This document shows positions 6,700 to 14,042 of a stretch of DNA of 27,244 bases, piece by piece. This DNA is from Saprospiraceae bacterium UBA6168 (GTDB lineage Bacteria; Bacteroidota; Bacteroidia; Chitinophagales; Saprospiraceae). A program made the position numbers and the translations under genes. Below the pieces are notes generated by a model, which worked only from the letters and a program-made list of their open reading frames with translations, searched no databases and had not been told where the DNA came from. How positions within the stretch are numbered: position 1 is the first letter of the stretch; every line of letters begins with the position of its first letter. The stretch spans positions 1 to 27,244 of the forward strand of contig DIUC01000005.1 of NCBI GenBank assembly GCA_002435785.1, written 5' to 3'.

Positions 6700-7088
6700 G
6701 GATAGATTTTATGCCCGGCCTTCATGGCGCCTTCGATGGTGCCGTCGAGGAGTCCGCTCCCCGGAAACATCCATTCGTCGGCGTCGTAGGTTTCCCGGCT
6801 GTATTTGAAAACGGCGAAGCCCCATTTGCCCATGTCACCAGTCCATTCGAGCCGCCCGATTTTCGTTTCCACGTTCGGTGCTTGTTTGAATAAATTAACG
6901 GGCAGCCCCAGCCTTTTGGCAGCCATGAGCATGGCGTCCGCTTCGCTGTTGCGATTGTCCATTCGGGAAAGGTAGCAGTATTTGCCTTTGAACGACACTT
7001 TGTAGTTCGTCTTTTTTGACTTGTTATAGGTTTCTACTGCTTGGTTAACTTGCTGCTGGATTTCGAATGGAATAGCTGTTTTGGCCAT
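6696..7088 (-). CDS. Hypothetical protein (130 aa), first gene of a coupled pair
   Basis: A 130-residue protein of a family I recall only as unannotated. Recognisable segments are YKVSFKGKYCYLSR (about 28-41), IGRLEWTGDMGKWGFAVFKYS (about 76-96) and the ending DEWMFPGSGLLDGTIEGAMKAG. The fold is probably a small alpha/beta domain with aromatic-rich strands; no catalytic motif is evident. ATG 7088 (MAKTAIPFEIQQQ) is chosen over a start 35 codons upstream because a TATATTTG box lies between them and the intervening residues look like leader. Its TGA overlaps the ATG of the 262-residue gene. Confidence 0.7.
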   Translation of the reverse strand: MAKTAIPFEIQQQVNQAVETYNKSKKTNYKVSFKGKYCYLSRMDNRNSEADAMLMAAKRLGLPVNLFKQAPNVETKIGRLEWTGDMGKWGFAVFKYSRETYDADEWMFPGSGLLDGTIEGAMKAGHKIYP

Positions 7089-7107
7089 ATTTTTTGTTTG
7101 TTTCCCG

Positions 7108-7115
7108 CAAATATA
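7108..7115 (-). promoter_or_regulatory. -7 box for the 130/262-residue gene pair
   Basis: The minus strand reads TATATTTG, an exact TAnnTTTG match, 20 bases before ATG 7088, giving a short leader of about 14 bases. This supports the downstream start choice. The -33 region is not clear. Confidence 0.5.
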
Positions 7116-7276
7116 GTTTTTCCTTTTACCAATGCGCCCGATGTCAAATGCCCATGGTAAATGGCCTTTACTGACGAAAATCATACTTACCACTGACCAA
7201 AAACACCCACCAACTCCCTCACCCCCACGAACTTGCCGCCGATTTGTTTCTTCCTACTCACCAAAACAAACTTGCA

Positions 7277-7771
7277 ATGAACGGAACCAACAGCATTTCA
7301 ATCTACACACCTGCGCAGACCTGGCTTTTGGTCATCCTGCGGATGCTCATCGGCTGGCACCTGCTCTACGAGGGCGTCGTCAAACTCTGGAACCCCGGCT
7401 GGTCGGCTGGCGGCTACCTGATGGACTCACAGGGGCCTTTCGCCAACCTATTTTACAAAATGGCCGCCAATCCCAGCGTGCTGGGCGTGGTGGACTTACT
7501 GAACGTTTGGGGTCTCATCCTCGTCGGGCTGGGGCTGCTGTTCGGACTTTTCACCCGCCTCGCCTGTGTGGGCGGCATCCTGTTGCTGGGCCTCTACTTT
7601 CTTTCGCACCCAGCGCTCATTGGGGTGCAATACGCCATGCCCACCGAGGGCAGCTACCTGTTTGTCAACAAAAACCTCATCGAAATGGCGGCCCTGTGCG
7701 TACTGCTCGTTTTCCCAACGGGCATGATGGCGGGGTTGGACGGGCTCATCTCGCAATGGCGGAGTAAATAG
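7277..7771 (+). CDS. DoxX family membrane protein
   Basis: A 164-residue integral membrane protein with about four hydrophobic segments. The DoxX signature is visible: WLLVILRMLIGWHLLYEGVV (about 15-34), a periplasmic loop LWNPGWSAGGYLMDSQGPFA, then VWGLILVGLGLLFGLFTRLA, LLLGLYFLSHPAL and LIEMAALCVLLVFPTG. DoxX/DoxD relatives act in thiosulfate:quinone oxidation or as quinone-linked membrane proteins of uncertain role; which applies here cannot be told. ATG 7277 (MNGTNSIS) is preferred over a start 11 codons earlier because the added residues are atypical. It precedes a Gfo/Idh/MocA oxidoreductase on the same strand, a pairing I recall from other Bacteroidota, so the membrane protein may pass electrons for the oxidoreductase. 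Confidence 0.85.
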   Translation: MNGTNSISIYTPAQTWLLVILRMLIGWHLLYEGVVKLWNPGWSAGGYLMDSQGPFANLFYKMAANPSVLGVVDLLNVWGLILVGLGLLFGLFTRLACVGGILLLGLYFLSHPALIGVQYAMPTEGSYLFVNKNLIEMAALCVLLVFPTGMMAGLDGLISQWRSK

Positions 7772-7799
7772 TTGGCAGTTCGACAGTTGGCAGGTCTTG

Positions 7800-7815
7800 T
7801 CCCGACTACTCGGGA
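7800..7815. repeat. Short intergenic palindrome
   Basis: TCCCGACTACTCGGGA is a perfect 6-bp inverted repeat with a 4-base loop, between the DoxX gene and the oxidoreductase gene. It resembles short REP-like palindromes scattered in Bacteroidota genomes. It is not followed by a T-run, so it is unlikely to stop transcription. Confidence 0.5.
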
Positions 7816-7863
7816 TGGCAGTCAACCGCTTACACCCCATGAAGTCATATAGCCATGAAACCC

Positions 7864-7901
7864 CAGCAATTCCAACAATCAAATAATTCAACAATTCAAC
7901 A
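7864..7901. repeat. AT-rich 8-bp microrepeat before the oxidoreductase
   Basis: The leader directly before ATG 7902 contains degenerate copies of ATTCAACA (AATTCAACAATTCAACAATG at the end). Similar CAA/ATT-rich microrepeats occur at 14302-14356 and 16186-16212. They replace any Shine-Dalgarno sequence for this gene. Confidence 0.5.
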
Positions 7902-9491
7902 ATGTCATCAAATAAAATTAACCGACGGGACGCCATCAAGGGCTTGGCGGCCATTCCCGTGCTTGGCGCTTTTCTGCTCGGTGCCGATGCGAAGAGCGAC
8001 CACGACAACGGAATCAAACAGGAAATCCTCGATGAACTAAACATTGAGCCTGCCACCCCCAACCCGACCGGCTCCATGAACGGGGACGTGCTGCGGGTGG
8101 GTATCATTGGCTACGGTGGCCGAGGCGAACACCTCATCCGCTCTATTGGCTTCGCAAGCCCGAAATGGCTTGCGGACATGAAGGAGAACGCCGCCAAAGA
8201 CCCCAAGGACACCCGCCTCCGGGACTACCTCGAACAGGAGAACCTGAACGTGCAACTCACCGCTGTCTGCGATGCATTCGACGTGCGGGGCGAACTGGGC
8301 GTTGCCGCAGGCACCAAAGATGGCTTCAAGCCCAAGCAGTACCGTGACTACCGCAAGATGCTCGAAGACCCGAACCTCGACGCCGTGGTCATCGCCACGC
8401 CCGACCACCTTCATGCGCCCATGGTCATCGCCGCCGTGCAGGCTGGCAAGCATGTTTATGTGGAAAAATGTATGACCCATAAGGTGCGGGAAACCGTTGA
8501 AATGTACGATGCGGTGAAAAAATCCGGCCTTGTTTTTCAGTTGGGGCACCAGCACCGCCAGACGGCGAGCTTCCTCACCGCACGGGAGTTGGTCAAGAAG
8601 AAAGTGCTCGGCCATATCAACCTCGTGCAGACGAACACCAACCGCAACGACGACAACGGCGCTTGGCAATGGGAAATCCACGAAAAGGGCAACCCTCAGA
8701 CCATTGACTGGGACCTCTTCCTCGGCAATGCGCCCAAAATCCCGTTCAATGCCGAGCATTATTTCCGCTGGCGCAAATGGTGGGCCTACGGCACCGGCCT
8801 CTCCGGCGACCTGCTCACCCACGACTACGACCGCATCAACTGTGTGTTGGAAATGGGCATTCCCGCCAGTTGCAGTGCCTCCGGCGGCATATACACCCAC
8901 CGGGACGGGCGTGACGTGCCGGATGTTTTTCAGGTGTTAATGGAATACCCCGATTTCACGATGGGAGCTACGCAAGAGGCGGGCAAGGAAAAAGGGATGA
9001 CCTTCGTGTACAGCGCTACCCTCGGCAACCAGTACGACCGTGGCACTTTGCTCATGGGCCACGACGCCACTTTGGAACTTGGCGAGCAATTGGTCATACA
9101 CGCCGACCCGCAATCCACTCGCTACAAGGACATGATTGAAAAAGGCAGCGTCAGCCTCGAAGTGCCGATGTACGCCTACGACCCCAGGGCCAAAGGGGTA
9201 GATGCTGTGACCGGGGCCACTGCCAAATACTTCGCCAACAAGGGGCTGATGTACACCTACCGGGACGGCAAGCGGGTGGATTCGACCTTCCTGCACTTGC
9301 GGGAGTGGCTGAGTGCTATTCGGAACGGCCACAAAGTCAGTTGCGGCCTGGAGGAAGGCTTCCAAGAGGCGATTTCGGCGCACATGGCGTCCGCCTCTTT
9401 CCTGACCGGCAAACGGGTGGAATGGGACGCCGCCAACCGTAAGCTGAAAAACGTGAGCGATTCGGAACTGGCGGGGGTTGGGATGTTGTAG
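7902..9491 (+). CDS. Gfo/Idh/MocA family oxidoreductase with Tat-type signal
   Basis: A 529-residue NAD(P)-dependent oxidoreductase. The N-terminus NRRDAIKGLAAIPVLGAFLL (residues 7-26) is a twin-arginine signal, so the enzyme is probably exported folded to the periplasm with its cofactor. The Rossmann motif RVGIIGYGGRGEHL lies at residues 65-78. DAVVIATPDHLHAPMVIAAV and VEKCMTHKV follow; the latter has the catalytic Lys of the family's EKP motif, with Cys-Met in place of Pro. GHQHRQ and the C-terminal Gfo/Idh domain (WRKWWAYGTGLSGDLLTHDYD onwards) complete it. Members oxidise or epimerise sugars and cyclitols; the substrate is unknown. It lies 130 bases after the DoxX gene and ends at a strong terminator. 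Confidence 0.9.
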   Translation: MSSNKINRRDAIKGLAAIPVLGAFLLGADAKSDHDNGIKQEILDELNIEPATPNPTGSMNGDVLRVGIIGYGGRGEHLIRSIGFASPKWLADMKENAAKDPKDTRLRDYLEQENLNVQLTAVCDAFDVRGELGVAAGTKDGFKPKQYRDYRKMLEDPNLDAVVIATPDHLHAPMVIAAVQAGKHVYVEKCMTHKVRETVEMYDAVKKSGLVFQLGHQHRQTASFLTARELVKKKVLGHINLVQTNTNRNDDNGAWQWEIHEKGNPQTIDWDLFLGNAPKIPFNAEHYFRWRKWWAYGTGLSGDLLTHDYDRINCVLEMGIPASCSASGGIYTHRDGRDVPDVFQVLMEYPDFTMGATQEAGKEKGMTFVYSATLGNQYDRGTLLMGHDATLELGEQLVIHADPQSTRYKDMIEKGSVSLEVPMYAYDPRAKGVDAVTGATAKYFANKGLMYTYRDGKRVDSTFLHLREWLSAIRNGHKVSCGLEEGFQEAISAHMASASFLTGKRVEWDAANRKLKNVSDSELAGVGML

Positions 9492-9520
9492 TTTGTCTGG
9501 AATCAACTATTCTTTAATAA

Positions 9521-9555
9521 AAAAGCCTCGAAGCAGCAACTCCGAGGCTTTTCGT
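9521..9555. terminator. Bidirectional intrinsic terminator
   Basis: A perfect 10-bp stem, AAAAGCCTCG (9521-9530) with CGAGGCTTTT (9543-9552), has a 12-base loop. It lies between the convergent oxidoreductase (+) and Uma2 (-) genes. It reads with an A-run before and a T-run after on both strands, so it can end both transcripts. Confidence 0.85.
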
Positions 9556-9584
9556 ATTGGGTTTGGCCTTAAAAAAAGGCGCAG

Positions 9585-10151
9585 TTATTTCGGCTCAAAC
9601 AGCTCCTTTACCTCCAACTCGAATCCCATAATTACCGTGGAGAGTACCTTGCCTTCTCCTTCCACCAAATCTTGGAGTTGATAGGCGTTCCCATCCATCA
9701 AATAGACCTCAACCGAGCGATTGGCGGGGTCAACGAGCCAGAATTCTTTCACGGCAAAGTGCTCGTAGAGGTTCTTTTTCTCTACCCGGTCACGTTTGAT
9801 ATTACCTGGGGAGATTATTTCGATGATGAGGTCGGGAGCACCTGCAATGTAGTCGTCGTTTTCAACGATAAAGGCACGTTCATTTGAAACATAAGAAATG
9901 TCTGGAACAATGCCATTATGCTCGTCAAGTGAGACATCAGTTGGGGCAGGGAAATACTCGCCAATAGGGTTTGCCTTCAAAAAAGCCCCCAATAGTTCGG
10001 AAAGCATTCTGGAAACTCTTTGGTGTTGCAGGCTGGGGGAAGTTCTCTTCATGAGTATGCCGTCAATGAGTTCATAGATGTAGTGGTCGTCTTCGTCCAC
10101 TTCCATTTCACGGAATTCTTTCCAGGTCATTTTTTGCACAATGGCAATCAT
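9585..10151 (-). CDS. Uma2 family (DUF820) endonuclease
   Basis: A 188-residue protein of the Uma2/DUF820 family, which has a restriction-endonuclease-like PD-(D/E)xK fold. Visible family segments are YELIDGILMKRTSPSLQHQR (about 26-45), IVPDISYVS (Asp84), AGAPDLIIEIISPGN (Asp107, Glu111), and LYEHFAVKEFWLVDPANRSVEVY. The acidic residues and the downstream Lys fit a metal-dependent nuclease site, though cellular targets of the family are not established. Length is typical and it appears intact. It is a single gene, ending at the bidirectional terminator shared with the oxidoreductase. Families of this kind are often present in many copies per genome and spread horizontally. Confidence 0.9.
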   Translation of the reverse strand: MIAIVQKMTWKEFREMEVDEDDHYIYELIDGILMKRTSPSLQHQRVSRMLSELLGAFLKANPIGEYFPAPTDVSLDEHNGIVPDISYVSNERAFIVENDDYIAGAPDLIIEIISPGNIKRDRVEKKNLYEHFAVKEFWLVDPANRSVEVYLMDGNAYQLQDLVEGEGKVLSTVIMGFELEVKELFEPK

Positions 10152-10250
10152 GTCTTGCTATTTAAATTTGGCACAAGTTAATTGATCCAATATAAAAAAC
10201 AAAGGGGCAGACTTTGTTCGCACCAAGCTCTATTGTTGACAGAAAATGGG

Positions 10251-11672
10251 TCATTGCTCAAACAACTCGTACCGCCCTGCCTGTAGCCGATAATACTTTT
10301 GGTTCAAATCGCCCTTTTCCAGCACCTTGTGAAACGGCGAAAAAAACACATCCTCCTGCCCCATTTTGTCTTCAAACCATTGAAAATCAGGCAGGATGAG
10401 GAGCGTTTTGGCGGAGTCGGGACTTTCGAGCGCCGATAGGTGCATGGCGGTGAACGGAACGCCCCAAGTCATCATCACGGTATCAAGTGGGGCGAGGTCT
10501 TCTTGGAGCAAAAAACGGTTGCCTGGTCGGGCCACCTGCTGCTCAATCCAGGCGAACTGGGTAGCCACGGTGCGGTGGTTCCAGGCGATGGTGGCGAGGC
10601 GCAGGAGGAGCACTGCTATGATGATATACCTAACGTCGGGGAGGTTTGCAAACCTCCCCGACCTTTTCATGCCGGGCAGCACGTCGAAAAAAAACGGCAC
10701 TGACACAAAGATGGTCACCGGCAAATACGACACCTCCGAATAAAATCGGTACTGCGCCTGTGGGTCGGCGATGTTGTACAGCAGCAGGTAGCCGAGCGAA
10801 AACGACCAGACCATCCCCAGCCGCAGCCACTCCTTTTTCCGAAGGTAAAAGACAGACACCACACCAAGCACGATGGGCAGCAGGTAATAATACGAAAGAC
10901 ACCGTTCGAGGAAGATAGTATTGGCGGGAATGGCCCAGAGCCTTGGTAGGTGATGTTCCAAGTTTACCGCAAATTCCGCCTGCTTCGCCGCCTCGTACCA
11001 GTTAGTGAAAAACAGTGACTTGATGCCAGTGGCCACCATGAAAACGCCAAGCACCAGCCCGTACCGCCAATGCCGCAACTCCTTGATTTTCAGCAAAAAA
11101 AACACCCAAAGGAATACCGTGAAGATGATGCTCAATTTGTGCGAAAAGCCCACCGTGGCGGCCAGCGGCAGGAGCAACGCCCATTGCCAAACGGCGTCCA
11201 AGCGGGCATTGCGGAGCACCACGCCGAAGGCCAGCAACAGTAGCGCCAGCCCCAAGTTGAACTCGCTTTGGATATGGTAAAACCCGTCGAAGGTCATCAG
11301 GGTGGGCAATGAGAGCAGCGCCCAGCCGAGGCCTTCGCAGCGCAGGTAGCGCACGAGCAGGTGCCAGATTGCGAAATAAAAAAGCAAATACGCCGCCGAA
11401 AATCCCATCGCCAGCGCCCAAAACGGTGCGCTCATTTTCATCAATAAAAAAGGTATGACCTGGGGAACGGCGGTCACAAAACGGTAATGGTAAACCTGGA
11501 TTTTCTGCTCGTTAATGAGGTTGAAAAGCTGGAATCCTGCGTCCATGAAGAAGGCCCGCTCCCGGTAGAAGACGATGGAGAAAATGAGGAGGACAAGCCA
11601 GGTTGAGTAGCCAATGGTATTTGGTATTTGGTATTTGGCATTTGGTATTGAGGATTCAGCATTGGCCTTCAT
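10251..11672 (-). CDS. Polytopic membrane protein, possible GT-C-like
   Basis: A 473-residue protein with about ten hydrophobic segments between residues 24 and 365 and a soluble C-terminal tail (about 370-473). The first loop, FFMDAGFQLFNLINEQKI, has an acidic residue just after the first membrane span, as in GT-C glycosyltransferases, but no defining motif is present, so the function is unknown. Two oddities are of repeat origin. Residues 8-19 are encoded by a heptamer tandem repeat (11616-11650), and residues 337-346 (RSGRFANLPD) by a perfect 28-bp palindrome inserted in frame. The start codon lies 6 bases after the four-helix-bundle gene, so the two are probably cotranscribed with the repressor gene upstream. 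Confidence 0.75.
   Translation of the reverse strand: MKANAESSIPNAKYQIPNTIGYSTWLVLLIFSIVFYRERAFFMDAGFQLFNLINEQKIQVYHYRFVTAVPQVIPFLLMKMSAPFWALAMGFSAAYLLFYFAIWHLLVRYLRCEGLGWALLSLPTLMTFDGFYHIQSEFNLGLALLLLAFGVVLRNARLDAVWQWALLLPLAATVGFSHKLSIIFTVFLWVFFLLKIKELRHWRYGLVLGVFMVATGIKSLFFTNWYEAAKQAEFAVNLEHHLPRLWAIPANTIFLERCLSYYYLLPIVLGVVSVFYLRKKEWLRLGMVWSFSLGYLLLYNIADPQAQYRFYSEVSYLPVTIFVSVPFFFDVLPGMKRSGRFANLPDVRYIIIAVLLLRLATIAWNHRTVATQFAWIEQQVARPGNRFLLQEDLAPLDTVMMTWGVPFTAMHLSALESPDSAKTLLILPDFQWFEDKMGQEDVFFSPFHKVLEKGDLNQKYYRLQAGRYELFEQ
10635..10662. repeat. Perfect 28-bp palindrome inside a coding sequence
   Basis: The sequence GTCGGGGAGGTTTG is followed directly by its exact reverse complement CAAACCTCCCCGAC. 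It lies wholly within the membrane-protein gene and is read in frame as RSGRFANLPD without a stop. It has the size and GC-rich ends of REP/PIE-type palindromes. Confidence 0.9.
11616..11650. repeat. Five tandem 7-bp units at the 5' end of a gene
   Basis: Five consecutive heptamers read GGTATTT (three times), GGCATTT and GGTATTG on the plus strand. They fall in codons 8-19 of the membrane-protein gene on the minus strand, giving the N-A-K-Y-Q-I-P-N-T peptide. Confidence 0.85.
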
Positions 11673-11678
11673 GTGTCG

Positions 11679-12056
11679 TCATTTGCCTTTGAAGGTTTTG
11701 AGGTAGGAGTTAATTTTAAAGTGAAGCGTTTTAAGTTTTTCCATTAATTCTTGGTACTGTTTTTCTGATACCAATTTCCTTGAAAGAGATTTTACGAGCC
11801 AAGTCTTGGTCTCAAGTAAAGAGCCCCGGCTGTAAAGTGTGAATTGCCGCTTTTCCTTAAAGAAAAAGCGACCATGCCCTTCTGCAATATTTGCAGCAAT
11901 TGAGTCTGCCGCTCGAATGAATTGGTTTCCTGGGTGAGTCCTGTTTTGGTATTCCCAACTTGAAACCATACCCCAAGCCAATTCACCAACTTCCATGGCC
12001 AGATTGTAAATCTCAAGGTCTTCGAGTTTTAATGGTTTTGCTTCATTTTCTTCCAT
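11679..12056 (-). CDS. Four-helix-bundle protein (S23/IVP family)
   Basis: A 125-residue all-helical protein. The family hallmark FIRAADSIAANIAEGHGR lies at about residues 46-63, flanked by LEDLEIYNLAMEVGELAW and FTLYSRGSLLETKTWL. Relatives are encoded within 23S rRNA intervening sequences and as free genes, and the avd accessory protein of diversity-generating retroelements belongs to the same superfamily; this copy looks like the common free-standing type. ATG 12056 is chosen because upstream in-frame codons run through a CCAATAC heptamer repeat. It sits 53 bases after the repressor gene and 6 bases before the membrane-protein gene on the same strand. No function is established. Confidence 0.85.
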   Translation of the reverse strand: MEENEAKPLKLEDLEIYNLAMEVGELAWGMVSSWEYQNRTHPGNQFIRAADSIAANIAEGHGRFFFKEKRQFTLYSRGSLLETKTWLVKSLSRKLVSEKQYQELMEKLKTLHFKINSYLKTFKGK

Positions 12057-12082
12057 AGCATGTTGATTTTCAACGTTTAACA

Positions 12083-12107
12083 CCAATACCCAATACCCAA
12101 TACCCAA
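12083..12107. repeat. CCAATAC heptamer tandem repeat
   Basis: Three consecutive copies of CCAATAC (12083-12103) and a partial fourth lie between the S24 repressor and four-helix-bundle genes. They share the 7-bp period and a related sequence with the repeat at 11616-11650. Confidence 0.8.
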
Positions 12108-12109
12108 TT

Positions 12110-12814
12110 TCAACTAATCGCATAAGTCGTCAATCGGCACTTCACCCGCAGCACTTGGCGGATGTCTTCGAGGTCCACTTCGTAAGGCTTGTAAACCGTG
12201 CTATTGTCGGAAATGAGGCGGAGCTGGTTGCCGTCCCGGAGCTGTTGGACCCGCTTGGCCACCACCACGTCGGTGACGACGACATAGACGTTATTGTCCC
12301 GCATGGGGTCGCCCCGTTCGAGCGGCTCGCAGACGACAATATCGCCGTTGGTGACAGTGGGGTACATACTGTCGCCCGTGATTTCAAAGGCGATAAGGTT
12401 GCCTTCGAGGTTGGGGATGGAGAACTTGGGCAGGTCGGCCAAGTAGCTGTTGTCGCTGTGCTCCAAGGCGTAGCCGGCCATGGCCCGGTTGGGCACGAGC
12501 GTGATGTTTAGCCGGCCACCAAACTGCCGCTCGTCGAGGGAGCGGACGGGGATGGCAGTGTCCATCGGCTTTTTGAACATCTGGTTGGCGAAGCCAAACA
12601 AGTAATTGGCATCAATGGTATAAATTTCAAACAATTTGTGCAACTGTTCGATAGTCACGTTCCGGTCGCCCTTTAAGATGCTGTTCACGACGTGGTTGTA
12701 GGTGCCGAGTTGCTTCGCAATGTCGGACTTACCCTTAATCAAATTGTTTTTTTCGAGTTCCTCAAACACTTGTCTAAAGCGTTGATTCACAATGTTTTCT
12801 GAGAATATCCCCAT
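12110..12814 (-). CDS. S24/LexA-like transcriptional repressor
   Basis: A 234-residue repressor with an N-terminal helix-turn-helix region (about 8-70; NQRFRQVFEELEKNN, KSDIAKQLGTYNHVVNSILKG) and a C-terminal S24 peptidase domain (about 105-234). The catalytic Ser149 is in EITGDSMYPTV and Lys187 in DVVVAKRV; an Ala-Gly pair in RAMAGYAL (113-114) sits where the self-cleavage site would be. Such proteins repress target genes and are inactivated by RecA-stimulated self-cleavage on DNA damage, or act as phage-type repressors. No prophage genes surround it. It is divergent from the glucosaminidase gene, and the 150-base gap holds an AAAATGTTT/AAACATTTT inverted repeat that could be its operator. 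Confidence 0.88.
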   Translation of the reverse strand: MGIFSENIVNQRFRQVFEELEKNNLIKGKSDIAKQLGTYNHVVNSILKGDRNVTIEQLHKLFEIYTIDANYLFGFANQMFKKPMDTAIPVRSLDERQFGGRLNITLVPNRAMAGYALEHSDNSYLADLPKFSIPNLEGNLIAFEITGDSMYPTVTNGDIVVCEPLERGDPMRDNNVYVVVTDVVVAKRVQQLRDGNQLRLISDNSTVYKPYEVDLEDIRQVLRVKCRLTTYAIS

Positions 12815-12845
12815 GTTTTATGAAAATAATTTAAAAAATGTTTTA

Positions 12846-12871
12846 AAAATGTTTGGAATAAAAAACATTTT
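12846..12871. promoter_or_regulatory. Candidate operator (inverted repeat)
   Basis: Perfect 9-bp arms AAAATGTTT (12846-12854) and AAACATTTT (12863-12871) are separated by 8 bases, giving the dyad symmetry expected for a dimeric repressor. It overlaps the -33 box of the glucosaminidase promoter and lies between the divergent S24 repressor and glucosaminidase genes. Similar half-sites (AATGTTTTAAAA) flank it on the repressor side. Confidence 0.5.
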
Positions 12872-12884
12872 GTGTTTACATTTG
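12852..12884 (+). promoter_or_regulatory. Bacteroidota-type promoter for the glucosaminidase gene
   Basis: A -33 TTTG (12852-12855) and a -7 TACATTTG (12877-12884) are separated by 21 bases, matching the primary sigma factor consensus of the phylum. The start codon is 81 bases downstream of the -7 box. Confidence 0.7.
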
Positions 12885-12964
12885 CATCATCAGATTGCGC
12901 AAGCAACAGGAACGTGCAAAAGAAGGCTCGAAGATACAAATAGTTTTCTTAAAACAACTTAGCC

Positions 12965-13861
12965 ATGATGTACAACCAACAAAAAAGTTTCGATTCGGAT
13001 TATGGCCACGCCCGTTACAGCCGCAACGGCGGAGGCATTGCGTATAGCAACCACCAACCGTTTTCGCTGGGTGCGGTGGCGGTTCGGGTACTTCGCCAAT
13101 TGGCGCTTGTCATCGAGCGCTTGTTCGTGATTGGAAAGTACCAATTCTACAAAAAAACCGCCGTTGCGCCGAGCGCGATGAAGGTACCTGTGCTCAAGAT
13201 GGCCATTGTCGGCGGTTTTGCCTTTTTTGTTTTCCGTCCAGATGCGAACGTGGAGATGGGTATGGGGGCCAGGCAGCGGGCCGACATGGGAGGCAGGCCC
13301 GTTGCCGAAACCGTCTCCTACGAAGCACCTAAGAAGTCCAACAAGTCAAGTTGGGGCGGCCTGACGACCATTTTTGAATCGAAGGACTACTTCGCCGACG
13401 AGCCGGGCGACGATGCCGAGGCAAAGCGGGTGAAGGCGTACATCCGCCGGTTCAAGGACTTGGCATTGGAGGAATCCCAGCGCTATGGCATACCTGCCAG
13501 CGTGAAAATGGCGCAGGGCATACTCGAAACCAACTCTGGTGCCAGCCAGTTGGCCAAAAAGAACAACAACCATTTCGGGGTTAAATGCTTCAGCCGCACC
13601 TGCTCCAAGGGGCATTGCTCCAACTTTGGCGACGACAGCCACAAGGATTTTTTCAGGAAGTATGGCAGCTCGTGGGAGAGCTGGCGGGCACACAGCAAAA
13701 TGATTGTCAGCGGCAAGTACAAGACCCTGCTCAAGCACGGCAACGACTACGAGAAATGGGCGGTGGGCCTCAAAGAACTTGGCTACGCAACAGCCAAACA
13801 CTATGACAAAACGCTGATTGGTCTAATAGAGAAGTACCACCTTGACGAATTGGACAAATGA
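12965..13861 (+). CDS. Membrane-anchored glucosaminidase (LYZ2/GH73-like)
   Basis: A 298-residue protein with a long N-terminal tail (1-72) rich in Tyr, Asn, Arg and Ser, a hydrophobic segment at about 74-90 (VPVLKMAIVGGFAFFVF) likely to anchor it, a linker, and a C-terminal glucosaminidase domain (about 155-298). The domain contains YGIPASVKMAQGILETNSG with catalytic Glu188, then NNNHFGVKCF, WESWRAHSKMI and the closing GLKELGYATAKHYDKTLI, typical of enzymes that cleave N-acetylglucosaminyl linkages in peptidoglycan. It should act in the periplasm on the cell wall. A strong terminator follows at 13969-14008. Its promoter overlaps a candidate operator of the divergent S24 repressor, which suggests regulation by that protein. 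Confidence 0.88.
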   Translation: MMYNQQKSFDSDYGHARYSRNGGGIAYSNHQPFSLGAVAVRVLRQLALVIERLFVIGKYQFYKKTAVAPSAMKVPVLKMAIVGGFAFFVFRPDANVEMGMGARQRADMGGRPVAETVSYEAPKKSNKSSWGGLTTIFESKDYFADEPGDDAEAKRVKAYIRRFKDLALEESQRYGIPASVKMAQGILETNSGASQLAKKNNNHFGVKCFSRTCSKGHCSNFGDDSHKDFFRKYGSSWESWRAHSKMIVSGKYKTLLKHGNDYEKWAVGLKELGYATAKHYDKTLIGLIEKYHLDELDK

Positions 13862-13968
13862 AAACTTGGATTGCATTCACCCGACTGTTCCGCTCTCACT
13901 ATGAAAGCCCCAATTAACCAACCCCAAATTACCACGACTTAGTAGTTTTCTCATGTATGTTCTGGGTG

Positions 13969-14008
13969 CGACCGCCAGTTGTGAACGGCAGCTTGGCGGT
14001 CTTTTTTT
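13969..14008 (+). terminator. Intrinsic terminator after the glucosaminidase gene
   Basis: The 8-bp stem GACCGCCA (13969-13976) with TGGCGGTC (13993-14000) is followed at once by eight T residues. The loop is 16 bases. It lies about 110 bases beyond the stop codon. Confidence 0.85.
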
Positions 14009-14042
14009 TGGCTTGGGCTGGCTTTCGTGTTTCTTAACCCAA

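Noticed and set aside
8037..8900. Minus-strand 287-codon frame inside the oxidoreductase gene
   Set aside because: It is an antisense shadow rich in Val/Gly/His without any domain; the plus-strand gene has clear Rossmann and catalytic motifs.
11679..12056. Four-helix-bundle protein as the Avd partner of a DGR
   Set aside because: Avd belongs to the same superfamily, but this copy has the usual free-standing S23/IVP signature, lies 7 kb from the FGE locus and has no reverse transcriptase beside it.
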